A DNA stretch of 64,000 nucleotides. It comes from Microbacterium oryzae. Lineage in GTDB: Bacteria > Actinomycetota > Actinomycetes > Actinomycetales > Microbacteriaceae. Below, piece after piece: positions 1 through 10,737 of this stretch. The translations under genes were made by a program, and so were the position numbers. Where the stretch lies: contig NZ_JAUEPM010000006.1 in assembly GCF_030406385.1 (NCBI RefSeq), forward strand, positions 1 through 64,000. Direction: 5' to 3'. A model generated the notes under the pieces. It saw only the letters and a program-made list of their open reading frames with translations, had not been told where the DNA came from and made no database searches. Numbering within the stretch: the first letter of the stretch is position 1; every line of letters starts with the position of its first letter.

Positions 1-1120
1 CGGTCTCGTCGACGTGGAACGGGGTCGGCATGTCGACCGCGGGGGCCGCGTCGCTCGAGCCCGAGACCTGCACCAGGGTCGCGAGGTCGGCGTCCGCGCC
101 GGCGGCCCGGTCGCACGAGGCCGAGGCTACATGGATCTGCCCGTCGGTCCCCACGATGTACGCGAGGTCCTCGGAGCCGCGCGCGACGCCCCGGTAGGTG
201 TACTGCACCTCATCGGGGAGGTCGACGACCTCGTAAGCCCCCTCCGCCGTGTCGATCAGCGTGACGGCGCTGAGGAGGTAGCCCTCGGCGTCGGGATCGG
301 CGTTGTAGTCGCCCACGACGATCGGGCTCGTCTCGGATACGAACGCGTTGCCCATCCGCCCGTAGGTGTCGGGAGCCGTGAACTTCACGAACTCGCCGTC
401 CTGATACATCAGCGCGCCGTCCTCGCAGCCGAAGATGACCGCCTCGTCGGCTGCGGTCCCCTCGCCGTGGATACCCGGGCACTGGTCGCTCGACGCCTCG
501 ACGTCCCAGTGGTCGTCATGCGCGTGCAGGGCCATCGCGCCGGTGCGTCCGGTGTCGTCTCCGACGGTCGTCACGAGAGTGCCGTCCTCGAGGGCGATCG
601 ACACCCCGTGGTGAGGGGCGTCGGCCGTGTACGTCTCGCCCTCGGGCAGCGTGCCGTCGGCCGAGAGCAGCGAGTCGGTGTCGAGGATCGTCGTCACTCC
701 GGTGCCGTCGTCGAACAGCACCGTCTTGTCGTGGTGGACGACGACGTGGCCGGGCGTCGTAGCGTCGAACACGAGATCGGTCAGCTCGGGTGCGGCCGTG
801 TCGAGCACCTGGAAGCCCTGCGACATCGTCACCATGATGTTGCTGCCGTCCCCGAAGGCGTTCAGGCGCGTGAACTCCTCCGACTCGAACTCCTCGATGA
901 TCTCGAGCGTCTCGCCGTCGAGCACGGCGATGCCGTTCTCGTAGGCGACCGCCACCCGTCCTTCGGCTGATCCCGTGCCCGGCGCGGTCGTGGTCTCCTC
1001 GGCGGCGGGCTCCGCTCCGGCGCCGGAGGCGTCGCCCGACGTGCTCGCGCACGCCGTCGCGAGGAGCGAGATGCCGGCGAGCGCGGCGGCTGCTGTCGCC
1101 AGTCGCGTGTGTCGTTTCAT
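1..1120 (-). CDS. aztD: AztD-type periplasmic zinc metallochaperone lipoprotein (3' end outside window)
   Basis: The minus-strand frame is open from the ATG at 1120 to the window edge (about 373 residues), so the C-terminus is missing. The N-terminus is a lipoprotein signal with a lipobox LATAC (Cys24). The rest is a beta-propeller-like secreted domain with paired histidines (PGHVVVHHD, APHHGV) and a SSDQCPGIHGEGTA segment that I recognise from AztD proteins. In the AztABCD family AztD hands zinc to the binding protein AztC. It is the last visible gene of the minus-strand zinc operon, 23 bases after aztC, with a GGAAAGG ribosome site. The function is inferred from family and context. Confidence 0.8.
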   Translation of the reverse strand, partial: MKRHTRLATAAAALAGISLLATACASTSGDASGAGAEPAAEETTTAPGTGSAEGRVAVAYENGIAVLDGETLEIIEEFESEEFTRLNAFGDGSNIMVTMSQGFQVLDTAAPELTDLVFDATTPGHVVVHHDKTVLFDDGTGVTTILDTDSLLSADGTLPEGETYTADAPHHGVSIALEDGTLVTTVGDDTGRTGAMALHAHDDHWDVEASSDQCPGIHGEGTAADEAVIFGCEDGALMYQDGEFVKFTAPDTYGRMGNAFVSETSPIVVGDYNADPDAEGYLLSAVTLIDTAEGAYEVVDLPDEVQYTYRGVARGSEDLAYIVGTDGQIHVASASCDRAAGADADLATLVQVSGSSDAAPAVDMPTPFHVDET

Positions 1121-1143
1121 TGTTTCCCTTTCCATGGATGGCC

Positions 1144-2055
1144 TCAGTGCGTCAGGCCGTCGGCGATGCGCTCGGTGTTCGCGCGCATCATCGTGAGGTA
1201 GGTGTCGGCGCCCTCGTCGGGCTCCGTCAGCGATTCGGTGAAGAGCTCGACGACGTCGACATCGATGCCGACCTCGCTCGCGAGCACCTGGACGAGGCGG
1301 TCGGGTTGCGACGACTCGGCGAAGATCGTGGGCACGCCCGCCTCCTCGATCGCGGCGGCGAGGTCGCGCAGATCGGCGGCGCTCGGCGCGGCGAGCGTCG
1401 TGCCCCCGGGGATGACGGCCCCGACGACGCGGAAGTCGAACCGCTCGGCGAGGTAGCCGAAGACGTGATGGTTCGTCACGAGCGCCCGATCAGCGTCGTC
1501 GATCGCCGAGAACGCCGCCGTCATCTCGGTGTCGAGCTCGGCGAGCTCCGCGCGATAGCCGTCGGCGTTGTCCTGGATCGCCTGCTCGTCGACGCCGTCC
1601 ACGGCGAGGAGCGCCTCTTCGAGCGCGGTGACGACGTCGACCATCCGCGCCGGATCGGTCCAGAAGTGCGGATCGGGAGCGCCGTCGGCCTCCTCCTCGC
1701 TGTAGGCGAGCACGTCGATCACGTCCCCCGCGACGAGCATCGCTCCCCCGTCCGCCACGGCACGGTCGAGGTGCTGCTGCAGCCCCTCCTCGAGACCGAG
1801 GCCGTTGGCGACGACGAGGTCGGCCGCGCCCATCGCCGCGGCCTCCTGCGCCGAGATCTCGAAGGAGTGCGGATCGGCGTTGCGCTTCATGAGGGTCGTC
1901 ACCTCGAGCTCCTCGCCCGCGATGTTCTCCACGACGTCACCGAGGATGTTCGTCGTGACGACGACCTGCGGCGCGTCGCCGGAAGCCTGCGTCGTCGCGC
2001 ATCCGCTGAGCCCGACGACGACGAGGAGCGCGGCGACCGCGGTCCGCCGCCTCAT
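1144..2055 (-). CDS. aztC: Zinc ABC transporter substrate-binding lipoprotein (AztC/ZnuA family)
   Basis: 303 residues, with a lipobox LSGC (Cys19) that would anchor it outside the membrane. It has the cluster A-I metal-binding fold. Likely ligands are His63 (NADPHSFEI), His130 (DPHFWTD) and His196 (TNHHVFGY), plus an acidic residue near the C-terminus. It lacks the long His-rich loop of classical ZnuA. That fits AztC, which relies on a separate metallochaperone, and AztD-like genes flank it here on both sides. Its ATG overlaps the stop of the upstream lipoprotein gene by 4 bases, so translation is probably coupled. Zinc rather than manganese is inferred from the Zur-like box upstream of the operon. 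Confidence 0.88.
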   Translation of the reverse strand: MRRRTAVAALLVVVGLSGCATTQASGDAPQVVVTTNILGDVVENIAGEELEVTTLMKRNADPHSFEISAQEAAAMGAADLVVANGLGLEEGLQQHLDRAVADGGAMLVAGDVIDVLAYSEEEADGAPDPHFWTDPARMVDVVTALEEALLAVDGVDEQAIQDNADGYRAELAELDTEMTAAFSAIDDADRALVTNHHVFGYLAERFDFRVVGAVIPGGTTLAAPSAADLRDLAAAIEEAGVPTIFAESSQPDRLVQVLASEVGIDVDVVELFTESLTEPDEGADTYLTMMRANTERIADGLTH

Positions 2056-3311
2056 CGGCCGACCTCGGCGAGGTGCACCGGCTCGGTCGGCGTCTCGAGC
2101 GTGCGGGCGATGCGGGCACCGTCCGCGTAGGCGATCTCGTAGACGACTCCCTCAGCGGGGGCGTTCACGTAGGCGCGCTGAGCGTCGACGAAGACGGATA
2201 CGTGCTCGAGCAGCGCCGCGTCCTCGAGCGTCTCGGGCAGCAGCGACTCGGTAGCGGCGATCTCCTCGCCGGTCTCGGCGAGGTAGACGCGCACGCTGCC
2301 GTCCTCGTGGAGACCCACGACGTGTCCGTCGGCGTCGTCGACGGCGCTGACGCGCAGGAGCCGCTCTCCTGTCTCGACGAGCTGCCAGGCGCGCTCGCGC
2401 GTGTCGAGAAGCCAGAAGCCGCTCCCGCCGGCGAGTGCGGCCACCGTCGGACGCCCCTTGCGCCCGTCGAACGCGGTCGCGCGCTCCGCCGAGGACTCGG
2501 GATAGGCGATCCGCTCGAAAACGGGCTCCCCGCCGTCCATGGTTGCGAGCAGCGCGCCATCCGCGCACCCCACGACGAGTCCCACGCGCGACACCATCGC
2601 GCCCTCCGCGTCGACGCACCCGATGTCGGCGCTCCCCGACGCCGTCCCGTCGACGTCATGGAAGCGCAGGCTCTGGATGCGACCCGTGTCGTCGCTCACG
2701 CTCACCAGCGCTCCCGTTCCGAGCGGTGCGACGAGGCCCTGATCCGCTCCGGTCTCGATGCGGAAGGATTCCACGATCTCGCCGTTCGAGAGAGCGTCGT
2801 TGTCGAGCAGCACCGCGTCACCGGAGCCCGAGAAGAACACTCCGGTTCCTCCCGCCGTCGCAAGCGGACCGGTGGTCACGACGACCTGCCCCTCACCCTC
2901 GAGCGTTCCGACGAGCGACGGCTCGGAGCGGTAGTAATGGAAGTGGTCGACGTGATCCCACGTCCAGACGCCGCTGTCGACGATCTCCAGGCCGTCATCG
3001 GTCGTCGCGAACACGTAGCGTCCGTCGGTCGCGGTCGACTCGGGAGCGCCGATCGTCGCCAGCTCCGTCGTGGAGCCGTCGAGCAGGTCGAGGATCCCCA
3101 GCCCGCCCCCCGCATCCACGGAGACGAGCTGCAACGGCGGCTCGGCCACCTCGGCGGCTCCGGCGACGGCACCGTGACCGCTGTCCGATCCGGAGGCCTC
3201 CTCCGTCGCGGCGGGAGAGGCGGCCACCTCCGCCGCATCCGGCGACGCGCAGGAGGCCAACAGCAGCACGGCGGCTGCGGAGAGGGCGAGGAGGGGGCGG
3301 CGAAGACGCAT
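2052..3311 (-). CDS. Second AztD-like metal-chaperone lipoprotein
   Basis: 419 residues from the ATG at 3311, chosen because a lipoprotein signal (MRLRRPLLAL..., Cys21) follows it and AAGGAACC precedes it; the frame runs on upstream without coding sense. The mature part looks like a repeated beta-propeller of Asp/Gly-rich blades. A His cluster DHVDHFHYY lies near residues 119-127 and suits metal binding. It is related in style to the AztD gene at the window edge but clearly divergent, so the operon carries two chaperone-like lipoproteins on either side of aztC. Its exact role, such as a second zinc site or another metal, cannot be told from sequence alone. Confidence 0.7.
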   Translation of the reverse strand: MRLRRPLLALSAAAVLLLASCASPDAAEVAASPAATEEASGSDSGHGAVAGAAEVAEPPLQLVSVDAGGGLGILDLLDGSTTELATIGAPESTATDGRYVFATTDDGLEIVDSGVWTWDHVDHFHYYRSEPSLVGTLEGEGQVVVTTGPLATAGGTGVFFSGSGDAVLLDNDALSNGEIVESFRIETGADQGLVAPLGTGALVSVSDDTGRIQSLRFHDVDGTASGSADIGCVDAEGAMVSRVGLVVGCADGALLATMDGGEPVFERIAYPESSAERATAFDGRKGRPTVAALAGGSGFWLLDTRERAWQLVETGERLLRVSAVDDADGHVVGLHEDGSVRVYLAETGEEIAATESLLPETLEDAALLEHVSVFVDAQRAYVNAPAEGVVYEIAYADGARIARTLETPTEPVHLAEVGR

Positions 3312-3328
3312 CGGTTCCTTTCGAGGGA

Positions 3329-4213
3329 TCAAGAGGGTGCACCCACGCGATCGCCGGTGTGTGCATCGGACGTGAGATGAGGAGCGCGGGAGCGGCGCGC
3401 GCGGTCGAGCGCTCCGCGCAGCGCGGCCGAGACGGCCGCGAGCAGGATCGCGGCGCACGCGATCGACGCGCCCGCCGCGGTGCCGGCGTTCCACGACGCG
3501 AGCAGGCCGACGGCGACCGCGAGCATCCCGACGAGGCTCGCGACGACCATCGTCGCGGGGATGCGCGTCGCCCACGATCTCGCGGCCACCGCGGGTGCGA
3601 TCAGGAGCCCCACGACGAGGAGCGACCCGACCGCCTGATATGACGACACGACCGCCAGCGTCACGAGCCCCACCAGGGCGACCTGCGCCATCTGGGGTCG
3701 CAATCCGAGCGTCTGCGCGATCCGCCGGTCGAATGCCGACGCGACGAAGCCACGGTGGAAGGTCGTCGCCACGACGATCGTGATGACGAGGGCGACCGCG
3801 AGGAGCACGAGATCTCCGGTGTCGATGGCGAGGACGTCGCCGAAGAGCATCACGGTCGCGTCCGTCGCGAAACTGCGCGAGTGCGAGACGATGATCACGC
3901 CCAGGGACAGCATGCCCACGAACAGCAGGCCGATGCTCGTGTCGTAGGAGAGCCGTCCGCGACGCTGGAGGGCGCCGATGGCGGCGCTCATCGCCACCGC
4001 GCTCACGGCCCCGCCGAGGAGCACCGGCGCGCCCAGCACGGTGGCCAGCGCGACCCCCGGCAGCATCCCGTGACCGATCGCCTCGCCGAGGAAGGCCATC
4101 CCGCGGATGACCACCCAGGTTCCGACGACGCCGCAGATGACGGCGACGAGGACGCCGCCGAGGAGGGCGCGCACGAAGAAGTCCGCGCTGAGGGGATCGA
4201 TGAGCCAGGACAC
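3329..4213 (-). CDS. aztB: Zinc ABC transporter permease (AztB/ZnuB family)
   Basis: 294 residues with about eight or nine hydrophobic segments, typical of the ABC-3 metal permease family. The internal GLRPQMAQVALVGLVTLAV region and the LLIAPAVAARSWA motif are the family hallmarks of the coupling-helix area. It is the first gene of the minus-strand operon and starts with GTG at 4213, 17 bases from the Zur-like box. The downstream lipoprotein gene follows after 17 bases. The Lys/Arg-rich C-terminal tail after the last membrane segment is longer than usual. With aztA and aztC it completes an importer. Confidence 0.88.
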   Translation of the reverse strand: MSWLIDPLSADFFVRALLGGVLVAVICGVVGTWVVIRGMAFLGEAIGHGMLPGVALATVLGAPVLLGGAVSAVAMSAAIGALQRRGRLSYDTSIGLLFVGMLSLGVIIVSHSRSFATDATVMLFGDVLAIDTGDLVLLAVALVITIVVATTFHRGFVASAFDRRIAQTLGLRPQMAQVALVGLVTLAVVSSYQAVGSLLVVGLLIAPAVAARSWATRIPATMVVASLVGMLAVAVGLLASWNAGTAAGASIACAAILLAAVSAALRGALDRARRSRAPHLTSDAHTGDRVGAPS

Positions 4214-4235
4214 GAGGGACGAGCCTAGCCCATAA

Positions 4236-4250
4236 TGAGAACGATTATCG
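4236..4250. promoter_or_regulatory. Zur-like operator between aztB and aztA
   Basis: The imperfect palindrome TGAGAACGATTATCG matches the form TGAnAAnGnTTnTC(A) known for Zur boxes. It lies in the 56-base gap between the divergent aztB and aztA genes, so one repressor dimer could block both promoters when zinc is plentiful. The assignment to Zur is inferred from base pattern and gene content. Confidence 0.6.
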
Positions 4251-4255
4251 CTCGC

Positions 4256-4261
4256 TATAGT
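4256..4261 (+). promoter_or_regulatory. aztA -10 box
   Basis: TATAGT lies 8 bases before the aztA ATG. Transcription would begin at or within a few bases of that ATG, giving a nearly leaderless message. The Zur-like box sits in the -35 to -15 region, where binding would exclude RNA polymerase. Confidence 0.5.
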
Positions 4262-4269
4262 GGGTGCAC

Positions 4270-4905
4270 ATGTCCTCTCACCGTCCCGCCATCCTCGGCC
4301 GCTCGCTCTGCTACGCCTACGACGCGGAAGACGTCCTCCACGACGTCACGGTGCATCTGGCGTTCGGCGAGGTGGCCGCCGTCGCCGGCCCCAACGGGTC
4401 GGGCAAGTCGACACTCGTGGAGATCCTCGCCGGTGTGCTGCGTCCGCGCAGCGGAGCGGTCACGCGCGCCGGCGACGTCGCCCTCGTCGTGCAGCGCCCC
4501 GACGCGCCGCCGTCCCTGCCCGTCACGGTGCGCGACGCAGTGGCGATGGGGACGTGGGCAGGAGGCCGCAGGATGCCCCGCGCGCGTGCGCGCACAGCCG
4601 TCGCCGAGGCCATCGCCCGGGTCGAGCTCACGGGATACGAGGACCGGCCCCTGTCCGCGCTCTCGGGTGGTCAGCGGCAGCGCGCGCTGCTCGCTCAGGG
4701 CATCGTCCGGCGGCCGTCCATCCTGCTCCTCGACGAGCCCGCGGCCGGTCTCGATTCCCGCAGTCGCGACCGCACGCGGACGATCCTCGCCGAGGAGGCG
4801 CGGCGCGGGGCGGCTGTCGCCTGCGTCACGCACGACGAGACGTCGATGGCGGTGGCCGATCGGGTCATCCGCATCGAGGCCGGTCGTCTGCAGGCGAGCG
4901 CGTAG
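4270..4905 (+). CDS. aztA: Zinc ABC transporter ATP-binding protein (AztA/ZnuC family)
   Basis: 211 residues. Walker A GPNGSGKST is near residue 40, the ABC signature is LSGGQRQRALLAQG, and Walker B is ILLLDEP, so it is a complete ATPase of the metal-import subfamily. I chose the ATG at 4270, because the -10 box TATAGT ends only 8 bases upstream and there is no Shine-Dalgarno site; a GTG at 4264 would add two residues. It is divergent from aztB and shares the Zur-like box with it. Having the ATPase gene split off in the opposite direction is the only unusual feature. Confidence 0.9.
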   Translation: MSSHRPAILGRSLCYAYDAEDVLHDVTVHLAFGEVAAVAGPNGSGKSTLVEILAGVLRPRSGAVTRAGDVALVVQRPDAPPSLPVTVRDAVAMGTWAGGRRMPRARARTAVAEAIARVELTGYEDRPLSALSGGQRQRALLAQGIVRRPSILLLDEPAAGLDSRSRDRTRTILAEEARRGAAVACVTHDETSMAVADRVIRIEAGRLQASA

Positions 4906-4940
4906 TCCTTCCGCAGACCGGTGCCCGCGACGGGAGACGA

Positions 4941-4974
4941 CGAAGCGCCCCGACCGGTGGGCCGGAGCGCTTCG
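4941..4974. terminator. Hairpin between convergent aztA and DUF3566 genes
   Basis: The arms CGAAGCGC...CCGACCGG and GGCCGG...GCGCTTCG form a long GC-rich stem. It sits between two genes that end toward each other, so it probably stops transcription from both sides. There is no long T run, as is usual in high-GC bacteria. Confidence 0.6.
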
Positions 4975-4993
4975 AGGAGAGGTGGAGCCGGGG

Positions 4994-5398
4994 TCAGCTC
5001 GAGGTGAAGCCCACGAGCAGGCCGCCGGTGATCTTCACCGCGAGGTTGTAGATGCCGGCGACGACGGCGCCGAGCACCGTCACGACGACGAGGTTGAGGA
5101 TCGCCACCACGGCGGCGAACGCCATCACCTGGGGCAGACCGAGGAACGACGACAGCGACAGCTCGCCGTCGGAGAACATCGTGAAGAACTCGTCGGCCTG
5201 GCCGATGAGCCCGGTCGTCTGCACGACCATGTAGATGAGGAAGAACGACACGATCGTCACGACGGCCAGCGCCACGGCCGCCAGGAACGACAGCTTCACG
5301 GCCGACCAGAAGTCGATGTAGACCAGGCGCAGCCGCACCTGCTTGGCGCTGGTCTTATGCGCCTGCTTCTGGGCGAGCTTGTCCGCTACGGTGCTCAT
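4994..5398 (-). CDS. DUF3566 membrane protein downstream of gyrA
   Basis: 134 residues with a charged N-terminus (about 25 residues), then two membrane segments separated by a short outside loop. This is the DUF3566 family, which follows gyrA in very many actinobacteria (Rv0007 in Mycobacterium tuberculosis). No biochemical function is established that I can state. Its ATG overlaps the gyrA stop by 4 bases, so it is co-translated with gyrase. The synteny makes the family call firm even though the role is unknown. Confidence 0.85.
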   Translation of the reverse strand: MSTVADKLAQKQAHKTSAKQVRLRLVYIDFWSAVKLSFLAAVALAVVTIVSFFLIYMVVQTTGLIGQADEFFTMFSDGELSLSSFLGLPQVMAFAAVVAILNLVVVTVLGAVVAGIYNLAVKITGGLLVGFTSS

Positions 5399-7947
5399 GC
5401 GTCAGTCGTTCCTTCGGAGATGTCGGTTGCCGGGGCGGCCTCTTCGGGCTCTTCCCCGATCTCCTCGCTGATCCGCCGCTCGGCATTGCGAGCGATCGCG
5501 AGGATCCGGTCGTTCTTGTCGGGCCGTGCGAAGACGACTCCCATGGTGTCGCGCCCCTTGGCGGGCACCTCGGCCACGGCAGAGCGTACCACCTTGCCCT
5601 TTTCGAGAACCACGAGGACCTCGTCATCCGCCTGGACGATGAGACCGCCGGCCAGCACGCCGCGATCGTCGTTGAGCTTCGCGACCTTGATGCCGAGGCC
5701 GCCGCGCCCCTGCACTCGGTACTCATCCACGGCCGTCCGCTTGGCGTAGCCGCCGTCCGTGACGACGAAGACGAACGAGTCCGGCCAGACGAGCGACGCC
5801 GAGAGCAGGTCGTCGTCCTCCCGGAACGACATGCCCTTCACACCGCTCGTCGAGCGGCCCATCGGACGCAGCGCCTCGTCGGTCGCCGAGAAGCGCAGCG
5901 ACATGCCGCGGTGGCTGATGAGGAGGATGTCGTCGTCGGCGTTCGCGGTGAGCGCGCTCACGAGCTCATCGCCCTCGCGTAGATTGATCGCGATGATGCC
6001 GCCCTGGCGGTTCGAGTCGTACTCGGTCAGGCGCGTCTTCTTCACGAGGCCGGCGCGCGTCGCGAGCACGAGGTACTCGGCGTCGTCGTACGACTTGAGC
6101 TCGATGACCTGGGCGATCTGCTCGTCGGGCTGCAGTGCGAGGAGGTTCGCCACGTGCAGGCCCTTGGCGTCGCGGCCGGCCTCGGGCACCTCGTACGTCT
6201 TGGTGCGGTAGACGCGGCCCTTCGTCGTGAAGAAGAGCAGCCAGTGGTGCGTCGTGGTCACGAAGAAGTGCTCGACGACGTCGTCCGCGCGCAGCTGCGC
6301 ACCCTTCACGCCCTTGCCGCCGCGGTGCTGCGAGCGGTAGTTGTCGCTGCGGGTGCGCTTGATGTAGCCCTCGCGGGTGATGGTGACGACCATCTCCTCC
6401 TCGGCGATGAGGTCCTCGATGGACACATCGCCGTCGAAGCCGTGGAGGATGTGCGTGCGCCGCTCGTCGCCGAAGCGGTCGACGATCTCGGTCAGCTCGG
6501 TGCGCACGATGGCGCGCTGACGCATCTCGTCGGCGATGATCGCGCGGAACTCCGCGATCTGCGCCTCGAGCTCGTTCGCCTCGTCGATGATCTTCTGACG
6601 CTCGAGCGCCGCGAGGCGGCGCAGCTGCATCGAGAGGATGGCATCGGCCTGGATGTCGTCGATCTCCAGCAGGTCCTTCAGACCCTCGCGTGCATCGTCG
6701 ACGGTCGGCGAGCGGCGGATGAGCGCGATCACCTCGTCGAGGGCGTCGAGCGCCTTGAGGTAGCCGCGCAGGATGTGCATCCGCTCCTCCGCCTTCCGCA
6801 GGCGGAAGCGGGTGCGGCGCACGATGACGTCGAGCTGGTGCGCGATCCAGTACTGGATGAAGCCGTCGAGCGGAAGCGTGCGCGGCACGCCGTCGACGAT
6901 GGCGAGCATGTTCGCGCCGAAGTTCGTCTGCAGCTCGGTGTGCTTGTAGAGGTTGTTCAGCACGACCTTGGCGACCGCGTCGCGCTTGAGCACGACGACG
7001 AGGCGCTGGCCGGTGCGGCCGGAGGTCTCGTCGCGGATGTCGGCGATGCCGGTGACCTTGCCCTCGCGGGCGAGCTCGCCGATCTTCACGGCGAGGTTGT
7101 CGGGGTTCACCTGGTACGGCAGCTCGGTGATGACCAGGCACGTGCGCCCCTGGATCTCCTCGATCTCCACGACCGCGCGCATCGTGATCGAGCCGCGCCC
7201 GGTGCGGTACGCCTCGTGGATGCCCTTGCTGCCGAGGATCTGCGCCCCGGTGGGGAAGTCCGGCCCCGGGATCCGCTGCATGAGACCACCCAGCAGCTCC
7301 TCGCGCGGCAGGTCGGGGTGGTCCAGCGCCCAGAGCGCGCCGTCGGCCACCTCGCGCAGGTTGTGCGGCGGGATGTTCGTGGCCATGCCAACCGCGATGC
7401 CGACCGAGCCGTTGACGAGCAGGTTCGGGAACCGCGCCGGCAGGACCGTGGGCTCCTGCGTCTCGCCGTCGTAGTTGTCCTGGAAGTCGACGGTCTCCTG
7501 CTCGATGTCGCGCACCATCTCGAGGGCGAGCGCGGCCATCTTCGTCTCGGTGTACCGGGGCGCCGCGGCGCCCTGGTTGCCGGGCGAGCCGAAATTGCCC
7601 TGGCCGAGCGCCAGCGGGTAGCGCAGCGACCACGGCTGGACCAGACGCACGAGGGCGTCGTAGATCGCGGTGTCGCCGTGCGGGTGGTACTGACCCATCA
7701 CCTCGCCGACGACGCGGGCGCACTTCGAGAACTTCTTGTCGGGACGGTAGCCGCCGTCGTACATCGCGTACACGACGCGACGGTGCACGGGCTTCAGCCC
7801 GTCACGCACGTCGGGCAGCGCGCGCCCGACGATCACGCTCATCGCGTAGTCGAGGTAGCTGCGCTGCATCTCCGACTGCAGGTCGACCTGGTCGATCCGG
7901 CCGTGGTTGTGCGCGTCGTCGATGTCGGGGCGGACTTCGTCAGTCAT
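5395..7947 (-). CDS. gyrA: DNA gyrase subunit A
   Basis: 850 residues, full length. The catalytic tyrosine is Tyr132 in [10 protein letters not shown]. The quinolone-determining region reads [10 protein letters not shown] (88-97), with Thr93 and Asp97 at the Escherichia coli 83 and 87 positions. The C-terminal half is the DNA-wrapping beta-pinwheel, including the GyrA-box-like segment [11 protein letters not shown]. With GyrB it forms the A2B2 enzyme that introduces negative supercoils. It lies 108 bases after gyrB, with a REP-like element in the gap, and overlaps the DUF3566 gene downstream. Nothing unusual was seen. Confidence 0.98.
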   Translation of the reverse strand: MTDEVRPDIDDAHNHGRIDQVDLQSEMQRSYLDYAMSVIVGRALPDVRDGLKPVHRRVVYAMYDGGYRPDKKFSKCARVVGEVMGQYHPHGDTAIYDALVRLVQPWSLRYPLALGQGNFGSPGNQGAAAPRYTETKMAALALEMVRDIEQETVDFQDNYDGETQEPTVLPARFPNLLVNGSVGIAVGMATNIPPHNLREVADGALWALDHPDLPREELLGGLMQRIPGPDFPTGAQILGSKGIHEAYRTGRGSITMRAVVEIEEIQGRTCLVITELPYQVNPDNLAVKIGELAREGKVTGIADIRDETSGRTGQRLVVVLKRDAVAKVVLNNLYKHTELQTNFGANMLAIVDGVPRTLPLDGFIQYWIAHQLDVIVRRTRFRLRKAEERMHILRGYLKALDALDEVIALIRRSPTVDDAREGLKDLLEIDDIQADAILSMQLRRLAALERQKIIDEANELEAQIAEFRAIIADEMRQRAIVRTELTEIVDRFGDERRTHILHGFDGDVSIEDLIAEEEMVVTITREGYIKRTRSDNYRSQHRGGKGVKGAQLRADDVVEHFFVTTTHHWLLFFTTKGRVYRTKTYEVPEAGRDAKGLHVANLLALQPDEQIAQVIELKSYDDAEYLVLATRAGLVKKTRLTEYDSNRQGGIIAINLREGDELVSALTANADDDILLISHRGMSLRFSATDEALRPMGRSTSGVKGMSFREDDDLLSASLVWPDSFVFVVTDGGYAKRTAVDEYRVQGRGGLGIKVAKLNDDRGVLAGGLIVQADDEVLVVLEKGKVVRSAVAEVPAKGRDTMGVVFARPDKNDRILAIARNAERRISEEIGEEPEEAAPATDISEGTTDA

Positions 7948-7997
7948 CTTCTCTTTATCTCACTTGTGCGGTCGCGTCGAGGACGTCTGGTCACCGC

Positions 7998-8050
7998 GTT
8001 TCGACTCGCTTCGCTCGCGCAACGGCCGCGGGCGGCTCGCTGCGCTCGCG
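7998..8050. repeat. REP-like element between gyrB and gyrA
   Basis: Two 18-base direct copies, CGACTCGCTTCGCTCGCG (8002-8019) and CGGCTCGCTGCGCTCGCG (8033-8050), match at 16 of 18 positions and flank a GC-rich palindromic core (GGCCGCGG). From memory, sequences of the GTTTCGACTCGCTTCGCTCGC type are dispersed in Microbacteriaceae genomes. Only one element of this type was seen here. Confidence 0.55.
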
Positions 8051-8055
8051 GAGCG

Positions 8056-10170
<2,115 letters not shown>

Positions 10171-10251
10171 CTATCGTGCACGGCGCCCCGACGCCCCCTC
10201 CACAGGCCCTTCTGCCGGGAGAAAATCGACGGGCCTAAGATCCGACCCGTC

Positions 10252-10737
10252 CTAGCCGTAGGTATCGCGCGGGCCGCGCCCTGGAACGCGCCTGATGCCG
10301 TGATTCCAGGAGGGCACGTCCGGCCCGAAGAAGCGGATCTCGGTGACGCCGGCCTCGGGGTACAGCTGGATCACCCGCGTGAGGAAGTGCGAGCGCATCA
10401 TGTGCATCTGCTTGCTGCGGGGGGTGGAATCGCATCGCACCACCACCACGCCGCGCGAGAACGTCTCGATGTGGGAGTGCGCGGCGTTCTCGGCGCCGGC
10501 GATCTCCTCCCAGTTGAGGGCGAGGTCCTCCCGCTGCAGATGCGGCTCCCACCCGCTCGAGCGGGTGAGCACGTCGATCGCCTCGCCCAGCGGCTTCGGA
10601 TCGCGGCCGGGAGCGAACGGCGCGTTCTCGTCGTCGTCGTCGACGACGCGCCGCTTCTTCTTGTACCGCTTGCTCGGCTCGAGGCCCCGCAGTCGCAGGT
10701 ACGTGGCGATCGTCTCGGGAACCTCCGGCTCAGCCAT
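10252..10737 (-). CDS. dciA: DciA-family helicase-loading protein (DUF721)
   Basis: 161 residues. The C-terminal half is the KH-like DUF721 domain (WEEIAGAENAAHSHIETFSRGVVVVRCDSTPRS region), and the N-terminus is charged and probably disordered (KRYKKKRRVVDDDDE). DciA is the ancestral partner that helps load the replicative helicase DnaB. It follows recF with an 8-base overlap, the standard actinobacterial order recF-dciA-gyrB. The family call is firm; the loading role is taken from work on other species. Confidence 0.88.
   Translation of the reverse strand: MAEPEVPETIATYLRLRGLEPSKRYKKKRRVVDDDDENAPFAPGRDPKPLGEAIDVLTRSSGWEPHLQREDLALNWEEIAGAENAAHSHIETFSRGVVVVRCDSTPRSKQMHMMRSHFLTRVIQLYPEAGVTEIRFFGPDVPSWNHGIRRVPGRGPRDTYG

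Noticed and set aside
4906..5000. tRNA-Ile/tRNA-Ala genes after the gyrA block, as in many relatives
   Set aside because: No cloverleaf or conserved tRNA loop sequence was seen; the stretch holds only a hairpin terminator.
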